Assembly (NCBI GenBank): GCA_027943335.1
Contig: BSBK01001574.1
Span: 77,501 to 141,500 of the forward strand
Direction of reading: 5' to 3'
Source of the DNA: Chamaecyparis obtusa
Taxonomy: Eukaryota > Streptophyta > Pinopsida > Cupressales > Cupressaceae
DNA length: 64,000 nt
Positions 1-9,559 of this stretch are shown here, piece by piece (position 1 is the first letter of the stretch; each line of letters starts with the position of its first letter). A program made the position numbers and the translations under genes. The notes under the pieces are model-generated. The model was given only the letters and a program-made list of their open reading frames with translations, had not been told where the DNA came from and did no database searches.

Positions 1-165
1 TTTCAACTTGGATCGATATGGAAGGATCCCAAAAATTTTAGAATATGGTTACACCAAAAGAAGACTCCCCATCTGCCGGTGCAAGAGAACAACAAAATTC
101 AAGTTTTTCAATCAAGGACAAGAAGGATCAAACAAATTGAATTGAACGGAATTGAATTTTATTTT
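1..165. other. Left flank of element A, unclassified
   Basis: This short AT-rich stretch is the pre-insertion DNA of element A. Its last five bases (161-165, ATTTT) are the target duplication repeated at 9555-9559. No coding signal or known repeat is recognised. Confidence 0.5.
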
Positions 166-1031
166 TGATGCAGGAGCATCTTGGGTGTAAGAGCAATCTT
201 GCATCACCCAAAAAAAATATTTCAATTTTTTTATATTCAATAAGGGCTATTTTGTGCAGAGCTGCTATTTATGGAAAGTTACTATTTTTTGGTAATTTTC
301 ATATGTACTCAGAATGATCTGATTTCTTTCTTGGAGGTTCTTTTTGGTCATATAAGTCTACCAGTAAAGTTTCATTGCCAGATCAAGTGTATATTGGAAG
401 ATATTGAAGATTTTTGGTATTGGTAGCAGGGTACAGAAACTTTGAACTCAATTTTGAAGGCTTTAGAGGCCCCGGATGAGGTCAAAAATTTGAGTGATGA
501 GCGCTTGTGTTGGTCAAGCCTGTAGAGCGCTTCATGGCATTTCCGAAATGGGGTTATAATAGCTGATCAGGTCAACTGGTGATGACTTATGGTCTTCGAA
601 AGTTGGGCCACCTGAAATGGCAGAAAATAATTTTCTTCAAAATTTTTGTTCAGGTTTCAAAGGTTATCTTGAGCCGACTATGATGTAATAAAATGTAAAA
701 TAAAATAATTCTAATTTTGGTCGGCCTTATTGGCTAAAATTTTGGAACCTTCCCAAGCGGTGGAAAATTGCCTATATAAGGAAGGCTGTATTATTGTCTT
801 AGGTAGTTCAGAATAGTTTTGGGTAGTAGATCTGGGTATTGATTCGAGGCTTTGTCCTACAGAATATTGTAAGGGAATGCCCATGTGGCTTTGCATATTG
901 TAATTTTGAAAGTTTGTAATTCAACATTGGTGGAGATAATAAGAAGCCAATTTTCTGTTCTTGCATATTATTGTGGTTGTTTCTCTATTTCTGTTATGTG
1001 TTTGTGGTATTAAGGGGAGCACCCTTCATCA
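166..1031 (+). repeat. 5' LTR of element A
   Basis: 866 bp, TGATG...CATCA, paired with 8689-9554. The two copies differ at several tens of sites by eye, so the insertion is not recent. A TATA box lies at 773-780 with a reversed CCAAT (ATTGG) about 45 bp upstream. The first 46 bases can fold back: GATGC/GCATC, TGATGCA (166-172)/TGCATCA (200-206) and TTGGGTG (181-187)/CACCCAA (205-211). Confidence 0.95.
773..780 (+). promoter_or_regulatory. TATA box of element A 5' LTR
   Basis: TATATAAG sits about 260 bp before the LTR end, the expected U3/R border. The same place carries TATATAAT in the 3' LTR (9296-9303), TATATAAA in the right LTR of G (56561-56568) and a mutated TATGCAAA in the left LTR of G (51053-51060). 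Confidence 0.6.
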
Positions 1032-1033
1032 AG

Positions 1034-1045
1034 TGGTATCAGAGT
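1034..1045 (+). other. Primer-binding site (initiator tRNA-Met), element A
   Basis: TGGTATCAGAGT begins two bases after the LTR. It matches the plant consensus TGGTATCAGAGC, complementary to the 3' end of initiator tRNA-Met, except for the last base. It primes minus-strand synthesis. Confidence 0.9.
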
Positions 1046-3202
1046 AGGAGTTCCTGAGTGTGTAAACAGATCATCGACTGTGAGGTAGTTTGCACCAGGA
1101 CCGTGGTTAGGGTTTCAGTGCGCATCACAAAAATGCCTCCATGAAGGGAACGTGGCGGAAGAGCTAGTGTTGTAACACCTGAGGTTAGGGCACTGCAGAG
1201 ACAAGTGCTAGCATTGCAAGAAGAGATTCGTAGAGGAATGAATCTTAATGTCAGAGATGAAAGCGAGGATGAAGCTGAAGAAGAATATCAAGAAGGAGAA
1301 GTCGAAATTGTGAACCAGGAGGAAGAAAGACTTTTTCGGGCAATTTCTAAGATTGGTAAAAGACCTAAGATTGAGGTTCCTACATTTTTTGGAAATCTTA
1401 ACCCAAAAGAATTGATCGACTGGATCAATGAATGTGAGGAATATTTTGAGTATGAAGATGTTGAGGATCCTGATAGGGTCAAATTTGTGAAGGCCGAACT
1501 AAAAGGCCATGTGAAGATATGGTGGCAAGAGATTCAGTTGGAGCGAAATAGAAGGGGAAAAGAGAAAATCATGAGATGGGATCGGATGGTGGATAAATTG
1601 AAGTGACAGTTCATTCCTGTTGATTATGAGCTTGACCTACTGAAGAAAATGCAGAGTTTGAAGCAAGCAGGAAGATCTGTTCAGGAGTATACAGAGGAGT
1701 TCTATCGACTTCTCATCAGAACAGGCCATGCAGAAGCTGATAAGGAGAAAGTTTTCTGATACCTTAATGGGTTAAGGCCAAGCATTCAGGAGGAGCTGAA
1801 TCTGGTTTAAATGAACAGTACTAAAGAGGCATACCAGTTTTCCCTAAAAGTAGAGGAAAAGCTGAACAAGAAGTTTAAGAGCAAACAAAATAGAAGAGGT
1901 CATGGTGGATGATCTGGTGGATGGTCATATGGTGGCTGAAATGAAGATCCAAAAAAGAAGGATGAGGCTAGTAGCAATCAGAATCAGTGAGGAAATAATT
2001 CCCATCGCTTCCAGGATCAGAATAATAGAGATCAAAGAGGAAGAGGAAGAGGACAAGGATCTGGAAGAGGTGGCTTCTGTGGAACATGTTTTCACTGTGG
2101 AGAAGAAGGTCATAGGGCATTTGAATGTCCTTAGCGCCAAGCCAGAATAGATAGGAGAAATGAAGGCTAGGCCAGAGTTGCACATGTAGATGAAGATGCC
2201 TAATCATCAAATTCTGAAGATGCTGAAAGAGGAGAAATGTTGATTAACAGAAGAGTCTTGTTGAGTGGTGAGAATGAACCTGAGCAAAGGAGGAGCCTGT
2301 TTCGTACCAGGTGCAAGTGTGAAGGTAAATGTTGTGATGTGATTATTGATAGTGGAAGCACTGACAATTTGGTGTCAGAAGAGATGGTGACAAAGTTGAA
2401 GCTCAAGAGATAGAAACACCCACATCCATATCAGATTGCCTGGGTATAGGATGACCACAAGGTCATGGTCAATGAACAATGCCTGGTAAAGTTCAAGATT
2501 GGTGGATACCAAGATGAGGTATTGTGTGATATCATATTTATGGATGCATGTCATATGTTGTTGGGTAGACCATGGCAGTTTGACAGATGTGTTGTACATG
2601 ATGGTCATGCGAATACCTATTCCCTGACAAAGGATGGAGTGCAACATAAGCTAAAACTATTGAAGGAGACTAAAGAAAAGGTATGTGGTAATGTAAGGAT
2701 AACTTTTGTTGATGGAATAAATTTCTTAGATGGTATGAGGCATGAGCATGTATGTTTTGCTTTAATTCCAAAAGTTGGTAAAGAGGAAGTAGAAGATGTT
2801 CCTGTAGAAGTTGCAGATTTGTTGAATGAGTTTCAGGATATTGTATCCAATAACATGCCTGATGGATTACCACCAGTCAAGAAGATTAGTCATCAGATGG
2901 ACTTGATCCTAGGAGTGAGTTTGTCGAATAAGGCAGCACACAGAATGACACCTGCAGAAAGTGAGGAGTTGAACAGACAAGTACATGAACTGTTATAGAA
3001 AGGATTGATCCATGAGAGTCTGAGTCCCTGTGCTGTACCAGTAGTATTAGCACCAAAGAAGAATGGATAATGGAGGATGTGTATAGATTCTAGGGCAATA
3101 AACAAGATCACAATCAAGTACAGGTTTCCATTGCCACGAATGGATGATATTATGGACTGTTTGAGTGGAGCTGTATATTTCTCAAAGATAGATCTGAAGA
3201 GT

Positions 3203-4090
3203 TGACGTAGTGCAAGGTAGGAGGATCCCCGATGGAGATGTCCTAGCCCCCAGCAAATAACCACACACAAAAATATAATAACAATACAGAGATATAGATC
3301 CACACAATGCCAATACTCATAATAGAATCATTATATTTTCATCCAACATGCCCGGCTGTAAGGCCTTCTGGGTTACGGCCAAATATAATGCAATTACAAT
3401 AGAAACTCCACAAGATCTTGCAAGATCCAAACCAAACCCTAGCTAGCCCAGATCCACACACTGGTAGGAACCCCCAAGGAAGATCTAAACTTGTGCTCGC
3501 AAGCCCACCAAGCAATCTCCTTGTTTCCCAACCCGCAGCTACTAGCTCTCCTCAAAACTCGCTCCACATCCACCTCCTCTTCTCCCAAGTGGATGAATGA
3601 ATGCCTAAAGACTTCCCCCACAACCTCTACTTATACCAATCTAAGCCACAGGTCAGCCCTGAACATAAATTAAATACAAATACCGAAATTAAATGCCACA
3701 AGTCGGCCAACAACAACAATTAAATTCCCAAAATAGATGTCTTAGTAAAATCACAATATCTCCTAGCTCCGAATGAATTAGAACTCGTGCTTCGAACCAT
3801 AGGTAGAAATATAGGCCCTCTTCAATCCCTGAAATTTGTATCCTCTAACTCTTTGTGGAAAATTACTTATATAGCTTGAAATAGGCACCAAATTCCTAAG
3901 CAAGACCGAGCTCCATCTAGGCCATGCTGAGCAACCAAGACCATGCCAAGTTCCATAACCAATTACCAAAGACCCAAGTAGGTCTATCCAACTATACCAA
4001 ACCCCTCACACATTAAAATAAGTCCACACAACTCCATCAAATCTCCCAAACATGCAGGATAGCCAACTACCCTGGGATGCTCCTGCATCA
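3203..4090 (-). repeat. 3' LTR of element N
   Basis: 888 bp, nearly identical to 5320-6207, with only scattered substitutions by eye. N is therefore clearly younger than its host A, whose LTRs differ more. Confidence 0.93.
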
Positions 4091-4115
4091 GACTCCCCAG
4101 GTGCGAAAAGAAGTA
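4091..4115 (-). other. Pre-LTR motif of element N (polypurine-tract position)
   Basis: On the element strand this reads ACTTCT, eight bases, CCTGGGGAGTC, ending exactly at the LTR. The same position in A, E and G has ACTTCTCAAATTACC followed by (C/T)(T/C)GGGTGT(C/T). None is purine-rich, so the usual plus-strand primer tract is not obvious. This is an observation; function is unknown. Confidence 0.5.
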
Positions 4116-4119
4116 TGCC

Positions 4120-5019
4120 TCATACTTTGATGCCAGATGAAATATCTGCAACCATCTTCATCTTCACCAAAGGCTTCCACTCCAACAGGGACCATAGAAC
4201 CAACATGCGAATCACCCAAATCTGCATCCATCTGTCAACCACTAGAATCTCAACCATCCAATCAACATGCTCACTCCCAGGAACAAACTGAACATAGTGC
4301 CTCACCAACATTCTCTGTAGCTGATCACTACCAACAATAACAATATCATCGAACATGAAATCCATGTCACCAACATGTAAGCTCAAATCCACAATAGGAG
4401 CAACATGTAAATCCTCAACCATGTCAACCACCAACAGGTCTACATCAGGAACATACAAATCTGTAGTATCATGTAGATCCTCAACCACATCAACAATTAG
4501 TGAATCCACACTAGCAACATCCATATCAACAACATCCATATCACCAACATATGGATCACCACCCTTAGCAACCTGATTATCCATGACCAAGTGCTCCACA
4601 GTTTCCATGTCAGACTCAACCAACTGATCATGAAAACCAATCTCAATCATAGCATCAACAAGGTTAGGAAGCTCCATAGAAACATCCACAAGTTTCTCCA
4701 CAGGTTCCGCATCAGCCTCCACACACTGATCAACAAAACCAACTTCCATCTTGACCTTGCTATGCCCTCTTCTCTCTTGAACAAGTCTTCTAACCGGCCA
4801 AACAACTCGCTTCCTGATCGGTAGACTCCAGCCCCATGGTTTCAAGATCTCTCGAACTCTCTTACGAAATTTATCCAGAGATGGATCACTCTCAACCATC
4901 CCTTCCTTAACTTGATTAGTCCATCTAGCTTCCAACCGAGCACAAGTCTTTGAAATATTCTTCTCCACCACATCATGGAGTTTTGCAATCATCTCAGGGT
5001 CCAATCTTCTTAGAGCCAT
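4120..5019 (-). CDS. Unrecognised 299-residue ORF of element N
   Basis: The ORF fills nearly the whole internal region, from an ATG about 300 bases downstream of the primer-binding site to a stop 30 bases before the 3' LTR. Residues 1-95 are basic and helix-rich (MALRRLDPEMIAKLHDVVEK at the start). Residues 95-235 are strongly acidic, rich in Asp, Val, Met and His, with degenerate repeats: VDQCVEAD... resembles HDQLVESD..., and VVEDLH recurs as MVEDLH. The C-terminus is hydrophobic and Trp/Leu-rich. No CCHC knuckle, DSG, YxDD or integrase motif is present. It might be a degenerate Gag-like protein, a captured host fragment or non-coding low-complexity sequence. I do not recognise it. The frame is fully open while neighbouring element frames are riddled with stops, which fits its youth or some constraint. 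Confidence 0.5.
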   Translation of the reverse strand: MALRRLDPEMIAKLHDVVEKNISKTCARLEARWTNQVKEGMVESDPSLDKFRKRVREILKPWGWSLPIRKRVVWPVRRLVQERRGHSKVKMEVGFVDQCVEADAEPVEKLVDVSMELPNLVDAMIEIGFHDQLVESDMETVEHLVMDNQVAKGGDPYVGDMDVVDMDVASVDSLIVDVVEDLHDTTDLYVPDVDLLVVDMVEDLHVAPIVDLSLHVGDMDFMFDDIVIVGSDQLQRMLVRHYVQFVPGSEHVDWMVEILVVDRWMQIWVIRMLVLWSLLEWKPLVKMKMVADISSGIKV

Positions 5020-5102
5020 CTTCTAAGATCTTCGCAAACCCTCTGCAGCAAATCACCAACTAGATCCAACCTTTGCTCCACCCAAAGTCTAGATGAAAAC
5101 TA

Positions 5103-5319
5103 CCTCACATTCGATGCTCTGTCCACACACTCAAGAACAACTATGTTATGATAAACTCCACCCAAGGTCCTGGTGCAAAATGCCTCCCATTCGGCGCTCT
5201 GTCCACACACTCAGGAACAACCTTCACTCTGAAAAACTCCACCCAAGGTCCTGGTGTAAACTGCCTCACATTCGGCGCTCTGTCCACACACTCAGGAACA
5301 ACTGTGCTCTGATACCACT
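5103..5319 (-). repeat. Tandem ~80-bp leader repeats of element N
   Basis: Two full copies (5103-5182 and 5183-5263) and a third reaching the primer-binding site (5264-5319). Each contains CTCTGTCCACACACTCA(A/G)GAACAAC. The two complete units also contain ACTCCACCCAAGGTCCTGGTG. Read on the - strand each copy resembles the single leader of element A (1046-1110: ...TGAGTGTGTAAACAG..., ...TTGCACCAGGACC...). The two distal units end in decayed versions of the primer-binding-site segment. Confidence 0.85.
5306..5317 (-). other. Primer-binding site (initiator tRNA-Met), element N
   Basis: On the - strand it reads TGGTATCAGAGC, a full match to the plant initiator tRNA-Met site, two bases inside the 5' LTR. 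It fixes the element's direction. Confidence 0.93.
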
Positions 5320-6207
5320 TGACGTAGTGCAAGGTAGGAGGATCCCCGATGGAGATGTCCTAGCCCCCAGCAAATAATCACACACAAAAATATAATAACA
5401 ATACAGAGATATAGATCCACACAATGCCAATACTCATAATAGAATCATTATATTTTCATCCAACATGCCCGGCTGTAAGGCCTTCCGGGTTACGGCCAAA
5501 TATAATGCAATTACAATAGAAACTCCACAAGATCTCGCAAGATCCAAACCAAACCCTAGCTAGCCCAGATCCACACACTGGTAGGAACCCCCAAGGAAGA
5601 TCTAAACTTGTGCTCGCAAGCCCACCAAGCAATCTCCTTGTTTCCCAAGCCGCGGCTACTAGCTCTCCTCAAAACTCGCTCCACATCCACCTCCTCTTCT
5701 CCCAAGTGGATGAATGAATGCCTAAAGACTTCCCCCACAACCTCTACTTATACCAATCTAAGCCACAGGTCGGCCCTGAACATAAATTAAATACAAATAC
5801 CGAAATTAAATGCCACAAGTCGGCCAACAACAACAATTAAATTCCCAAAATAGATGTCTTAGTAAAATCACAATATCTCCTAGCTCCGGATGAATTAAAA
5901 CTCGTGCTTTGAACCGTAGGTAGAAATATAGGCCCTCTTCAATCCCTAAAATTTGTATCCTCTAACTCTTTGTGGAAAATTACTTATATAGCTTGAAATA
6001 GGCACCAAATTCCTAAGCAAGACCGAGCTCCATCTAGGCCATGCTGAGCAACCAAGACCATGCCAAGTTCTATAACCAATTACCAAAGACCCAAGTAGGT
6101 CTATCCAACTCTACCAAACCCCTCACACATTAAAATAAGTCCACACAACTCCATCAAATCTCCCAAACATGCAGGATAGCCAACTACCCTGGGATGCTCC
6201 TGCATCA
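5320..6207 (-). repeat. 5' LTR of element N
   Basis: 888 bp, TGATGCAGGAGCATC...CTACGTCA on the - strand. A TATA-like TATAAGTA is near the middle. Only the first ~15 bases clearly match the chromovirus LTRs; the rest is different. Confidence 0.93.
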
Positions 6208-8663
6208 AGAGTGGATATCATCAGATTCAGATCAGAGAAGGAGATGAATGGAAGACTGCCTTCAAGACAAAGGAAGGACTATATGAGTAGTTAGTCATGC
6301 CTTTTGGGCTAACCAATGCACCGAACACTTTCATGCGGCTCATGAATGAGGTTCTGAAAGAATTTATGGGTAAGTTTTTCATTGTTTACCTAGATGATAT
6401 TTTGATCTTTAGTAAGACATTGGATGAGCATATGATTCATATTCGTATGGTATTTGAGAAGTTGCGAGAAGAGAAATTGTTGATTAATTTGAAGAAGTGC
6501 AGTTTTGTGAAGAAAGAGTTGGTGTATTTGGGGTTTGTAGTTTCAGGAGAAGGTCTAAAAATGGACCCAGAGAAGGTACAGGATATCCTTGAATGGCCTA
6601 CTCCAAGGAGTGCTACTGAGGTAAGATCTTTTCATGGTTTGGCTAGCTTTTACAAAAAATTTATCAAAAATTTAAGCAGTATTTGTGGACCCTTGACTGA
6701 AACAATGAGAGGGGATAGAAAAGAGTTTAAGTGGACTAATGGGGCAAAAAAGAGTTTTCAATTGTTGAAACAAAAAGTTACAGAACAACCTGTTTTAGCA
6801 CTTCCAGATTTTAATAAGGTGTTTCAAGTAGATTGTGATGCTAGTGGTACTACAATAGGAGCTGTTATGAGCCAAGAAGGTAAACCTGTTGTTTATTTTA
6901 GTGAGAAGTTAAATGATGCCAAGAGGAAATATTCTGTTTATGATCAGGAATTTTATGCTATAGTTCAGGCATTGAAGAAGTGGAGACATTATCTACTTCC
7001 TAAGGAGTTTGTTTTGTACACTGATCATCAAGCTTTGCAATATTTGAATAGTCAAGGAAAATTGAATCAAACGCATTTGAAATAGGTTAAGTTTTTGCAG
7101 AGTTATACATTTGTTTTGAAACACAGAAGTGGAAAGTCTAACAGGGTTAAAGATGCTCTTAGCAGAAGGCAACTATTGCTGACAGAGATGCAGATTGAGG
7201 TGGTTGGGTTCAAGGAACTCAAGAATTTGTATCTAGAGGATCTTGATTTTGGTGAAGCTTGGAAAGCTTGTACAGAACCTGTTACTCTAGACAGGACGAA
7301 ATGGCTGGATTTTATCATCCAAGATGATATGCTATTCAGAGGGAGTCAGTTGTGCATTCCATGAAGTTCTATGAGGGAGAATCTCATCAAGGAGAAGCAT
7401 AGCGGATGATTGGCTAGACATTTTGGTTGTGATAAAACCCTTGGTTTGGTTAGTGAGAATTATTATTGGCCACAGTTGTAGCAAGATGTGAAAAAGTTTG
7501 TACAGAGTTGCAGAGTATGTCAGATGGCGAAAGGAGTGAAGTAGAATACAGGGTTGTATCAACCATTACTCGTACTAAAGAAGCCTTGGGACGATATTAG
7601 CATTGACTTTGTTCTTGGTTTACTGAGGACTCAACGGGGACATGATTCAATTTTTGTGGTGGTTGAAAGATTTTTAAAGATGGCACATTTCATTCCCTGT
7701 AAAAAGACTAATGATGTTGTTCATGTAGCAGAATTGTTTTTCAGAGAACTAGTGAGACTTCATGGTTTGCCAAAGACCATAGTTTCAGATCGGGACACTA
7801 AGTTTGTTGGATATTTCTGGCAGACGTTGTGGAAAAAGTTGAAGATAGATTTGAAGTTCAGTTGATCACATCATCCACAGACTGATGGATAGACAGAGGT
7901 GGTGAATAGAAGTTTGAGAAATCTGCTGAGATGTTTGGTTAGAGATAAGCCAATAGGATGGGATTTATTTTACCACAGGCGGAATTTGCATACAATAATT
8001 CTATCAACAGGAGCATTGGTAAATCACCATTCCAGATTGTATATGGAAGTAGTCCAAGAAATGCATCTGAATTGAGAAAGATAGATAAAGGAGAAATAAG
8101 TAGTGCTGAAGCTAAAGATTTTGCAGAACACTTGAAGAACATCCATGAGGAGGTGAGGAAGCATATTACCAAGATGAATGCACAGTATAAGGCTAAGGCA
8201 GATGAGAAAAAGAGGCATAAGGAATTTCAAGTTGGAGATGAAGTCATGGTTCATTTGCGGAAGGAGTGGTTTCCAGTTGGTACATATAACAAGCTGAAAA
8301 TGAAGAAGTTTGGACCATGTAGGATACTGAAGAAACATGATTCAGGAAATGCATATGAGGTAGAATTGCCTACTGAGCTAAATATTTCACCAGTATTTAA
8401 CATTTCAGATCTGACAGAGTATCATGAAGGAGGTGTTGAAGATGAGATCACAACAGTGCAGTGGAGTATTCCAGCAACTAGTTCAGACACTAAGGAGATC
8501 GAAGATATACTGGACAGTTGTGCTGGTAGAAGCACAAGGAACAGGACATATGAAGAATATCTGGTCAAGTGGAAAAGATGACCTGTTGAAGATTCATCAT
8601 GGCTGACAAAGGAGGAGGTTAGCCATCTTGGTTCTCCTCTGCACACCTGAGTCGTGATAGGGT

Positions 8664-8688
8664 CACTTCTCAAATTACCCTGGGTGTC
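8664..8688 (+). other. Pre-LTR motif of element A (polypurine-tract position)
   Basis: Directly before the 3' LTR comes ACTTCTCAAATTACCCTGGGTGTC. It is conserved at the same place in E (36541-36565, - strand) and G (55926-55949), and partly in N. No polypurine run touches the LTR. Confidence 0.5.
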
Positions 8689-9554
8689 TGATGCAGGAGC
8701 ATCCTGGGTGTAAGAGCAATCTTGCATCACCCAAAAAAAATATTTCTATTTTTTTATATTCAATAAGGGCTATTTTGTGCAGAGCTGCTATTTATGGAAA
8801 GTTACTATTTTTTGGTAATTTTCGTATGTGCTCAGAATGATCTGATTTCTTTCTTGGAGGTTCCTTTTGGTCATATAAGTCTGCCAGTAAAGTTTCATTG
8901 CCAGATCAAGTGTATATTGGAAGATATTGAAGATTTTTGGTATTGGCAGCAGGGTACAGAAACTTTGAACTCAGTTTTGAAGGCTTTAGAGGCCCCGAAT
9001 GAGGTCAAAAATTTGGTTAACAGGTGCTTGCACCAGTCAAGCCTGTAGAGCACTTTGTGGCATTTCCGAAATGGGGTTATAATAGTTGATCGGGTCAACT
9101 GGTGATGACTTATGGTCTTCGGAAGTTGGGCCACCTGAAATGGCAGAAAATAATTTTCTTCAAAATTTCTGTTCAGGTTTCAAAGGTTATCTTGAGCCGA
9201 CTATGATGTAATAAAATGTAAAATAAAATAATTCTAAGTTTGGTCGGCCTTATTGGCTAAAATTCTGGAACCTTCCCAGGCGGTGGAAATTTGCCTATAT
9301 AATAAAGGCTGTATTATTGTCTTAGGCAGTTCAGAATAGTTCTGGGTAGTAGATCTGGGTATTGATTCGAGGCTTTGTCCTACAGAATATTGTAAGGGAA
9401 TGCCCATGTGGCTTTGCATATTGTAATTCTGAAAGTTTGTAATTCCACATTTGTGGAGATAATAAGAAGCCAATTTTCTGTTCTTGCATATTATTGTGGT
9501 TGTTTCTCTATTTCTGTTATGTGTTTGTGGTATTAAGGGGAGCACCCTTCATCA
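8689..9554 (+). repeat. 3' LTR of element A
   Basis: 866 bp, same length as the 5' LTR, followed by the target duplication ATTTT at 9555-9559. Confidence 0.95.
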
Positions 9555-9559
9555 ATTTT

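Larger units (their letters stand above)
3203..6207 (-). mobile_element. Non-autonomous LTR retrotransposon, element N, nested in A
   Basis: A 3005-bp element with two 888-bp LTRs, inserted in the RT of element A with perfect 5-bp duplication AGAGT (3198-3202 and 6208-6212). On its own strand it begins TGATGCAGGAGCATC and ends CTACGTCA. The initiator tRNA-Met binding site lies beside the right LTR, so it reads on the - strand. The internal region is only 1229 bp and has no gag, protease, RT or integrase motif, only one long ORF. Its LTR start, binding site, leader and pre-LTR motif match the chromoviruses in this window, suggesting it uses their proteins. It is unlike a TRIM because its LTRs are long and it keeps an ORF. 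Confidence 0.93.
1133..8650 (+). pseudogene. Chromovirus Gag-Pol polyprotein, element A (broken)
   Basis: One continuous gag-pol frame, from the ATG at 1133 to a TGA at 8648-8650, split by element N between 3203 and 6207. Visible parts are: gag core about 1350-1850; CCHC knuckle CFHCGEEGHRAFEC at 2087-2128; aspartic protease DSGS at 2348; RT about 2830-3200 and 6213-6660 with YLDD at 6387-6398; RNase H about 6820-7170 with its D, E, D and D residues; integrase zinc finger about 7380-7530; and catalytic core about 7554-7900. After a -1 frameshift near 7970 come the integrase C-terminus and a chromodomain (8530-8640, EYLVKWK...DSSWL). About 20 in-frame stops are present, including codon 4. Most fit CGA to TGA, CAG to TAG or TGG to TAG/TGA. 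Small overlapping ORFs in the basic gag tail are frame shadows. Confidence 0.93.
166..9554 (+). mobile_element. Ty3/gypsy chromovirus, element A, interrupted by element N
   Basis: A complete LTR retrotransposon in sense orientation. It has 866-bp LTRs at both ends beginning TGATGCAGGAGCATC and ending CTTCATCA. It is flanked by the identical 5-bp target duplication ATTTT (161-165 and 9555-9559). The primer-binding site for initiator tRNA-Met follows the left LTR. Domain order is gag, CCHC knuckle, protease, RT, RNase H, integrase, chromodomain, which defines a chromovirus. Without the 3005-bp nested element and its 5-bp duplication it is about 6.38 kb, the same as copy E (6381 bp). Numerous in-frame stops and one frameshift make it inactive. 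Tribe (Galadriel-, Tekay- or Reina-like) was not resolved. Confidence 0.95.

Noticed and set aside
1902..2150. An 82-codon frame overlapping gag (MVDDLVDGHMVAEMK...), also open in G at 52146-52421
   Set aside because: It is a frame shadow of the basic, Gly/Arg-rich gag tail. Conservation follows from the gag sequence and there is no start context or known product.
3418..3673. Short frames on both strands in the N LTRs, duplicated at 5556-5790
   Set aside because: They are duplicated because LTRs are duplicated; Ser/Pro/Thr-rich low-complexity translations without a gene-like start.
4137..4824. Several + strand frames opposite the N ORF
   Set aside because: They are the complement of the Asp/Val-rich - strand ORF (Thr/Ser/His-rich translations), and the primer-binding site shows that the element reads on the - strand.
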